64,000 nucleotides of DNA from positions 12,316,501-12,380,500 of the forward strand of contig OY821787.1 in NCBI GenBank assembly GCA_963682175.1, written 5' to 3'. Shown piece after piece: positions 57,146 through 64,000 of the stretch. Both the position numbers and the translations under genes were made by a program. The DNA is from Triglochin maritima. Taxonomy: Eukaryota; Streptophyta; Magnoliopsida; Alismatales; Juncaginaceae. Position 1 is the stretch's first letter, and each line of letters begins with the position of its first letter. Below the pieces are notes generated by a model. The model was not told the origin of the DNA. It searched no databases and saw only the letters and a list, made by a program, of their open reading frames with translations.

Positions 57146-57804
57146 GATTTTACCTTCGCGGAAGTGTGCACCTCCTCACCGATCCCTTGGCTTGTGTAGT
57201 CGCGTGTGGGGATGTGTTGCGTATTGTCCGCTAGACCGTATGTGCTACGGTAGGTCTCTACAGAGACCCGATGTTTGGACCGTGCGGCCTGTGTTGCGAC
57301 GACGATGTTGCGGACCGTTGGGCCTGTGTGGCAGCGGTGGCGGTTGTAGATCGCGGGGCCTGTGTGGCAGCGGGAACGATTGCAGGACGGATGTCCGGTT
57401 TTGCCATTGTGGGAATGTTGTTTACTGCTTTGTATTTCATGTCATGCTATACTAGTATGATAGGGCATATAGGTAAGCTTGTCATACGGGGTTTCCTTAT
57501 GGAAACTCAGGCATTGTTGCTATGATTATTTTCAGGACCGTGTTAGGTTCCGGCGGGTGGTGACCGAGGGAGATTGCACTTTGGGACTGTATTCTGTTGT
57601 CTGCCTATTTTAGGTTGTCGTGATTACATGTATTATGTATTTTGTGTTATGATGTAATCACTATTTTGACAAACTCTTATGTAATATGGTGCACCACATA
57701 TATTTGGGTATTTCTTTGAGTAATGTCCACACTCTTGATGGTTTTATCCTTGTGGTTCCTTGAGTTTAAAAAGTTTAAATTTTCTGCTGTTCGGGGATGT
57801 TACA
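57146..57804 (+). mobile_element. Gypsy-family solo LTR, right part
   Basis: Resumes with gattttacc (the first five bases are the GATTT duplication), followed by the cctcctcaccgatccctt block, gcctgtgtggcagcgg units, the ctatactagtatgatag block, aaactcttatgtaatatggtgcacc and the terminus ggggatgttaca. Together with 46636-48300 it forms one LTR of about 2.32 kb. Confidence 0.9.
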
Positions 57805-57926
57805 GAAAGAGTCATATTATCATATTTTTTCACTCATCACTTATACAATGTAATGCATTAGTATGTCACCTTTGAACAAGCATTAACAAACTAACCAAGA
57901 GTGAATTAAACTCATACCAATGGACA
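57805..57926 (+). repeat. Local duplication, copy B, right part
   Basis: gaaagagtcatattatcat... continues copy B after the LTR and aligns with 42412-42528. Confidence 0.88.
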
Positions 57927-58028
57927 TTTTCTATCCGGAAACGTTTGATCTAAGACTAGTTTGATTTGACTTGTCTTACACGATAATATATGAACACGAC
58001 ACATTAACAAATCTACTTGCACATGAGC

Positions 58029-58140
58029 CGTATTATCACTTGTTTTTCACTCATCACTTATATATACATTGTGATGTGTCACCTTCAAACAAGCATATTA
58101 ACCAACTAACCAAGACCGAATTAAACTCATACTAACGGAC
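58029..58140 (+). repeat. Local duplication, third partial copy
   Basis: gtattatcacttg, ttttcactcatcacttat, gtgtcacctt(c)aaacaagcat and gaattaaactcata recur with about 85% similarity. Similarity to copy B continues for about 30 bp past the end of copy A (ttttcta...gaaacg(t/c)ttgatc). Confidence 0.75.
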
Positions 58141-58869
58141 CTTTTCTACACAACTCTAGAAACGCTTGATCGTGACCTACCCAAGACAAGACTAGGATAG
58201 GACTTGTTAGCTGGACATGAATATCTATTCTTGTAAATTGTAGATTTGATCAAGATCATAGGACGATACGTTCATAAGATTTGTACAAGATCATGATCAA
58301 ATTATAGTACTCCAATCTAGTTTCTAGAAACAACTTGTCCTGTTCTAGTTCACTTTCTTGTCTTTGGACACAGTCTCACGTTGTACTGCTTTCAGGAAGT
58401 CACGTTTAACTATGCTTGAAACCAAATCATCAAGAAAGCTTAAATATTAAAGCTTAATTTCATATCCGACGACCCTTTGATTAATCCGAAGTCCAGTAAA
58501 ATAAGTTGAAGTCTAATTCTAAAACTTCTTTCTCCACAAGATATATTGTCTTGTGATTCAAGATTTACCGGATTTAAACAATTTAAATCAAGTGGTTAGG
58601 ATTTCATATTTAGATTTACTACATCCAAAGGAAACCTTTTGATCTAGTAGTGGATAAAAAAAGGAAAAATGATTAGTGGCCACTTTTAACAACGCCTTTT
58701 TGTGACGCTATTGACATGTACAAGTCCAGATCATCAGGAGATTTTCTGGTATTTTATTTTTCCTTTTTTTGAATCGCTGCCCGATGAATCATTTAATGCT
58801 TCTCAGTTGAAGCTTCTCAAAGCATACCTTTTGGCGCTCTATTCCATATGCGGGCATTTCATCTTTTGG
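58141..58869. other. Unassigned intergenic stretch
   Basis: No gene or element could be supported. Confidence 0.4.
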
Positions 58870-59110
58870 CACTCTATCCTATAATAATACCCATATTTAC
58901 AACTTTTTGACTCGATGCCATGATGTGGGCATGACGATAGGAGCTCCTTGAACCTCTCCAAATATGCATGGAATGATTCGGTCTCATGTTGATAAAGCGA
59001 ATTGATTTCATTCCTTAGTTTTTGAGTCTGATAATTTGGAATTCATCCCAAATTCTGAAGGTATTTGCTTGGTTGCTGTAAAATCACTTCTTCGCATCAC
59101 CTTCAATGCA
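58870..59110 (-). pseudogene. Gypsy gag (retrotransposon gag) scrap
   Basis: On the - strand one frame reads KLRNEINSLYQHETESFHAY, then LERFKELLSSCPHHGIESK. This is the conserved core of the plant retrotransposon gag family (R.EI...Q...ES...Y..RFK.L...CP.HG). A frameshifted upstream piece covers the AFPFAL-KGDAKK-like region. The rest of the element is not visible. Confidence 0.7.
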
Positions 59111-60564
59111 AGGGAACAAGCCTCAGGTGGGTGGCGTCTGTGTTGAGTTGTTGCTGCTTGAACATCGCACAGACCTCCTTAATTTCTCTACAAAAGAGAA
59201 AGGGGTCACCCTTCCCATTTCTGTAAATTGAGGTTTAACCTCAAAGTGGTTCATTGTTTCCTGGGGCAACGCAATGCAAGATGGAAGAGCAGTCTGTGCC
59301 AAACAGCATCGGCCACATAGAGGAACGAGAAGAGGTGGGTCCAGCAACTCCTCCTCCTCGCGGTACTGATAAACCATGGAACCCAGACTATGTAGGACAC
59401 TGGATGGGGTTGCCTTCGAAAAGTCAGCAATCGAGGATAAATCGATGTCGTATCTGGTCAAATGACCCTCAGCTCATGACCACACAGGCATGCACAAAGG
59501 TGCACACAAACACGAACCAAACATTTTTTTCCAAAACAACAAAAAACTAAGAGTGCGTAGATGAGAAGACCAAAGGATGCAGATGAGATGGGAGAAGTCC
59601 TTAAGCTATGAGGTATTGGTGAGGGTAGAAGACAAGCAATCAAACATGACTCAAAAAACTTAGGGCTATAGGTCCTTAGGGTAGATGACACCTAACTTCG
59701 AGATCACTAGTCTCGATACGCCTTACCTACCTACAACGAAGACCACAATGCCCAGCAAGTGATTCCAGATTCGAAGATATAGTGCCTCCTACTATCGACA
59801 AGGCAGGCGACGTCGATGAGGTCATGACGGTCTCATTTGGATCACTCTCCTAGTGCGTCCAAAATCCTTATGGGCCAATGTCTACTTGCTTTTAGAATTA
59901 AGGCTTTTAAGGTGATTTTTAGGGCTAAGGAAGGGGTGATGAAATCCCCCACCTTATCTTTGTAGACTATAGGTGGTGCCCCTTAATTTGATTTGATTCC
60001 TAAACTATCAAGCAACACACCAAACAAACACTCACCTCACTCTTGTTTCAATGCAAACCTTACTAACTAATAACTGTACTAATGTGTGAATGAGTGTTAA
60101 GAATGCGTACCTCGCTCTAGCAATCAACGGCAGAAATTAAAACTACGAGAAGACAAATAACATGCTCAAGTCATTACTAGATGATGTATCACCCAAACAT
60201 AGCAAATGCCTCATCTTTTGCTTTGAGGTTTAGTGTCCAAGTTGATTAAAGGGGATTGAGGTAAAGTGGGAACGGTAACAAAACGACAACAAATCAGGCA
60301 ATATGCTCCCAGACACCAAACATGAAGTGTGAGCCACAAGAGAAACTACTGGCCTAACTGCGGTTACCAGACCACTACCTAGCAGTCTGTCTAGCTCCAA
60401 ACGCTGCTCCCAAGCTCCCACCAAAATCCGGAGCTCACCTGATCACCTGGACAACACCACGACTAAAAAAAATAATTAAAACCACTCGAATCACCCAAGC
60501 AAAGGTTGGGACAAGGCGCTCCCTGCAACGATGCAAAAAACTTGTTAACGTTTTACTAATTAAC
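59111..60564. other. Unassigned stretch with decayed repeat content
   Basis: ORFs at 59123-59461 (-), 59254-59550 (+) and 60230-60424 (-) have no recognisable domain. Proximity to the gag scrap suggests decayed gypsy sequence. Confidence 0.35.
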
Positions 60565-60640
60565 CGCAAGTGCACGACCGCTCGTTAAGACGAGGTAAGT
60601 ACGGGTCGATCCGCGGGGAGCGTTGCCAACCTTAGAGTGA
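60565..60640 (+). repeat. Interspersed repeat motif (caagtgcacg...gggtcgatcc)
   Basis: cgcaagtgcacgaccg, gtaagtacgggtcgatcc and ggggagcg occur in this order and are similar to 40313-40391 on the - strand. Family unknown. Confidence 0.45.
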
Positions 60641-62149
60641 GCAAAATCAAGCGGGAAATAAAGGTGGAAGAAGATATTATTATGCTACGACTGAAAAGAT
60701 GATTATACTAAGAATGCAAAACAAACTAGATTACAATGCAAATGAAAACTAAAGAAATTCAGCAAACGATATACAATGAAATATGGATGAACTCCTAAGT
60801 GGTGGAGTGTGTGAAAATATGAGGTGAGAGAAGTGATGAATGACACATGTAAGAATGTCATGTGTATGTGTTCATGCATATGAAGTATCTAAAGTTATGG
60901 CAAGACCTATCATTCCATTCACACAACATGTCAACAGTTACTACTTGATTATCATAAGATGAGGCTGAACGTGAGAAGTGTCTAAATATATGACAAGACT
61001 CATCAAAAACCAGGAACTCATGTGAAGAAAGAAGCTAAGCATGGGAGGTGTCTAAATCCTATGGCAAAACTCATCAAAACAAAATTTCTTCAATCAATCA
61101 AGCAAGCAAACACTAATACAAACACATGACTAACATGTAGCACACCCAAAAGTTCCAATAAACATGAGGAAACCAAGCATGGAAAGTGTCTGAAATGTAT
61201 GGCAAAACCCATCAAAAATCTCCCAACGTGTAGATGATTAAAACAAACCTGATGAACTTACAAACATTCAAGTCTATACAATCAAAATTCGTCAAACATC
61301 AAAATGTCAAAACATAAATGTGCATCATCTCCACACCCCCAAAGGGGGATGAGACTACTTATTACTCATTAAGCTAACATTTATATTAAGAAGAGGAAAC
61401 ATTCTAACTATTTCTACTAAGATTAATAAAACAAAATTAAGCTAAGCATGCAAAAATTAAAAGAGAACATGAAACTAACAAAGATTTATTTTATTCATGA
61501 CTCACATTACAAGTAGCATTCTTGTCCACTTGAGTTTTGCTCCAAGGCTTACTCTAAGTAGAGAGAATGACCACCAAGCAATGGGTATATTATAAAGGAT
61601 GAAGAAGAGTTCTATATATATAGACATGAAAAAGGCAACTGGGAACAATCCCCCGATGTGGGAATAATGGAACTTCTACAAATGGATAAAAACAACATAA
61701 TATACAACTATGAGAAAACAAGTCGTATCCTGATCACACAAGACCGCTGATTGGTGGTCTGGATTGCTCTGATTCGACCTGGTTTTTGATGACTTCTTGT
61801 ATGCTTTATTTCTTCACGTAGAGTGCACCCTAATCGGTTGTTTGAGTCTAGGCCCAAATCTAATTTACAAAATACTACTTATGGTGGTGTGGAGTTTCTC
61901 GATTTGTTATTTGGTCCTTTTTTCTTACATCCAGGTCCTTACCTCTTGCAGATGAGTCCTTCTGTATGATCGAGATGTCCAATTTTCTTTATTTCAGTCC
62001 TTTCTTCTTACGTTTCCATCTTTTTTCTCTTTCCTTCTCTTCTTTATTACATAATACCTGAAATATAACAACAAACACTCGAGTAGCACAATATTGGGGT
62101 AAAATTAAAGATATATAGCATGAATATGATGCATGATATGCTACTAATC
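60641..62149. other. Unassigned AT-rich stretch with a local repeated phrase
   Basis: A phrase with aagcatgg(g/a)a(g/a)gtgtct(a/g)aa...tatggcaa(a/g)ac(t/c)catcaaaa recurs near 60880-60920, 60985-61015, 61045-61080 and 61175-61220, a degenerate tandem repetition of about 60-130 bp period. No gene is seen. Confidence 0.5.
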
Positions 62150-63960
62150 AACTTTGTTTCCTCGAGGAAGGTTAACCAAGTCTCATACTTGATTGTCATA
62201 CATGGATTGTATTTCGAATTCCATGGCTATAAACCGTAGTTTGGAGTCTTTTCTTTCCATTGCTTCTTGAAAGGTCGAGGGATCATCAGTATCGAGTACC
62301 ATGATTTCGTGAAGTCCCAAATGGATATCAGGCATCTTTCTCTCCCTCGTTGACCTTCTAAGTTCTATTGATTTCACGTGTACTTCTTGAACTTCTTCCA
62401 AAATTTCTTACGGAATTTGTTCAGGTTCAATTTTTGAACCAACACTAGGCGGAGATGATTAAGTTTCACTCGCAATTTCATGTGAGGATTGCCCTCTCAA
62501 ACTCCCACTAACCAAAAGAACCTCTGTTGGGCCTTCATGATCTTGAATAACATCATTCATATCATGATCTTGTATATTATCTTGAGTTTCCTCTAGTACA
62601 ACTCTACTCCCACTACTTCTTATTTTTTCGAGAAATTCTTTCTCTAAGAATACGACATCCCTCTCGACAATCACTTGATTGGAGGTTTAATGCCAAAAGT
62701 AGTATACTCTTGTCTCATGAGGATAACCTATAAACAAGTATTTATCCACTTTTGGTTGAAGTTTGGTCGACATGAATATTTTGACGTAGGTCTCACAACC
62801 TCAAATCTTTTGAAACTTGAGATTGGGTATTTTACCACTCCAGTGCTCATAAGGCGTTTCTCTACGGATTTGGATGGAACATTATTCAGTGTGTAAGCCG
62901 CAGCTTGTAGTGCATAACTACAAAAGTAAAGTGGCAATCCAGCTTGACTCATCATTGATCGAACCATGTCGAGCAACATCCTATTTCTACATTAGAACAC
63001 ACCATTCCAGTGAGGTGTATCAGGCGGAGTGAGTTGTGGTATAATAGCATACTCCTTTAGGAATGAGTCGAATTTGGTACTTAAGTACTCACCTCCACGA
63101 TCAGTTTGTAGAGATTTGACCATCTTATTGAGTTGGTTCTCCACTCTATTCTTGAATTCCTTGAACTTGTCAAAGGATTCACTTTTGTTTCGCATTAGAA
63201 AAACATAACTGTAATGGCTATAATCATATGTGAACGTAATGAAGTACCTATAACTATTTCTTGCACTTGTACTCATTGGACCACATACATCAGAATATAT
63301 TAAATCCAGCAAGTCACCTGCTCTCGGACCTTTTTTCTTGAAAGGTTACTTGGTAATTTTGCCCATAAGGCAATGTTCACATATCTCCAATGATTTGAAA
63401 TCATTTGACCAAGAAGGTTAGCTTTCTGCAATTTCTTGATGCTTTTTCAGTGATGTGACCAAGGGGATAATGTCGTAAGATTATATCATTCACGTGAGTT
63501 GTCTTAATTTTTTTGTTATTGATGTTTAAGATTTTTCTATTGTTCAATTCAAGTAAATAGAGTCCATTTCTTATGAAAGCATTTGCATGGAAAATTCCAT
63601 TCTTCGATAAAGACAAGCAAGAATTTGAAATATTTATTATAAATTCATCCATATCTAAATATGATATGGATATAATGTTCTTGCTAATCGAAGGTACATA
63701 ATAGACATTCTTTAAACTTAGAATTAACCACTATATAAATGAAGATCCACAGAGTCTTGTGCAATCGCAACGACGCTTGCACCATTTCCGATCTTCAGAA
63801 TCATCTCTCCTCTTGCGAGGTCCTTCCTATCCGTTAGTTGCTGCACATTGGAAATTATGTGAGCACAAGATCTGGTATCAAGTACACAATCATGGATAGA
63901 GGTGGCTAAATTTATTTCAATAACAAATATACCTTTGGCTTAATTGGGGCGCTTGCGCTC
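62150..63960 (-). pseudogene. Decayed Ty1/copia pol fragment running to the right edge
   Basis: On the - strand from right to left: a protease region in mixed frames (a VLDTRSCAH-like active site near 63880, VYYVPSISKNIISISYLDM near 63670), the GAG-pre-integrase region (HYPLGHITEKA near 63460), the integrase core with LIYSDVCGPM, LQTDRGGEY and HWNGVF (63312-62995), MLLDMVRSMMSQAGLP (62979), and the integrase-RT linker with VIVERDVVFLEKEF and LRRSTRERKMPD (62674-62183). Reverse transcriptase is missing to the left. Many stops and frame changes. It is unrelated in wording to the copia element at 5-11.7 kb. Confidence 0.85.
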
Positions 63961-64000
63961 AATCACTCCATTGTGAAGGTCTTCCTTGTACTTGGGGCAA

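Overview
The window is nuclear DNA of a flowering plant, probably a eudicot. The evidence is an intron-containing plant-type amino acid permease, a plant mobile domain gene, chromovirus-type Ty3/gypsy and Ty1/copia retrotransposons, CACTA, Mutator and hAT elements, and AT-rich intergenic sequence. I cannot name the species. I see no bacterial operons, rRNA, tRNA or CRISPR.

The only clear host gene is an amino acid permease on the + strand (20642-25929). It has six exons with matching phases, 465 codons, a TATA box about 70 bp upstream of the ATG, and a 3.1 kb first intron that holds a small hAT element. Almost everything else recognisable is transposon.

Left part (1-20.5 kb): a degenerate tandem repeat (507-1085), a polypyrimidine tract, a Mutator-type foldback MITE with a 9-bp target duplication (3569-4395), a full-length but decayed Ty1/copia element (5019-11688, target duplication AAGTT), a non-autonomous CACTA element (12304-13015, target duplication TCC), a 3'-truncated LTR (13464-15475) and a solo LTR (17226-19312, target duplication ACTAT) of one Ty3/gypsy family.

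Middle (26-41.5 kb): a 5'-truncated LTR of the same family (29277-30819), a decayed RTE-like LINE on the - strand (30830-33360), an En/Spm-type transposase remnant (33430-33990) and a complete Mutator-like element (34000-40177). That element has 60-70 bp terminal inverted repeats and a 9-bp target duplication with one mismatch. It carries two convergent genes: an uninterrupted transposase fused to an OTU cysteine-protease domain (+), and a plant mobile domain gene (-) broken by two stop codons. Each gene has a very short first exon and a first intron with GC-rich hairpins next to its terminal repeat.

Right part (41.9-64 kb): a locally duplicated sequence (41945-42528; 46178-46635 plus 57805-57926; third partial copy 58029-58140), a SIRE-like copia 5' LTR plus gag (43092-46150), a solo gypsy LTR (46636-48300 plus 57146-57804) split by a young gypsy element in the opposite orientation (48301-57145, target duplication GATTT), a gypsy gag scrap near 59 kb and a decayed copia pol at the right edge (62150-63960, - strand).

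The gypsy LTRs all carry arrays of the palindrome CGGTCGACCG, and so does the unrelated copia LTR at 43.1-44.6 kb. The transposase-OTU Mutator element and this shared palindrome array are the two observations I consider most worth following.
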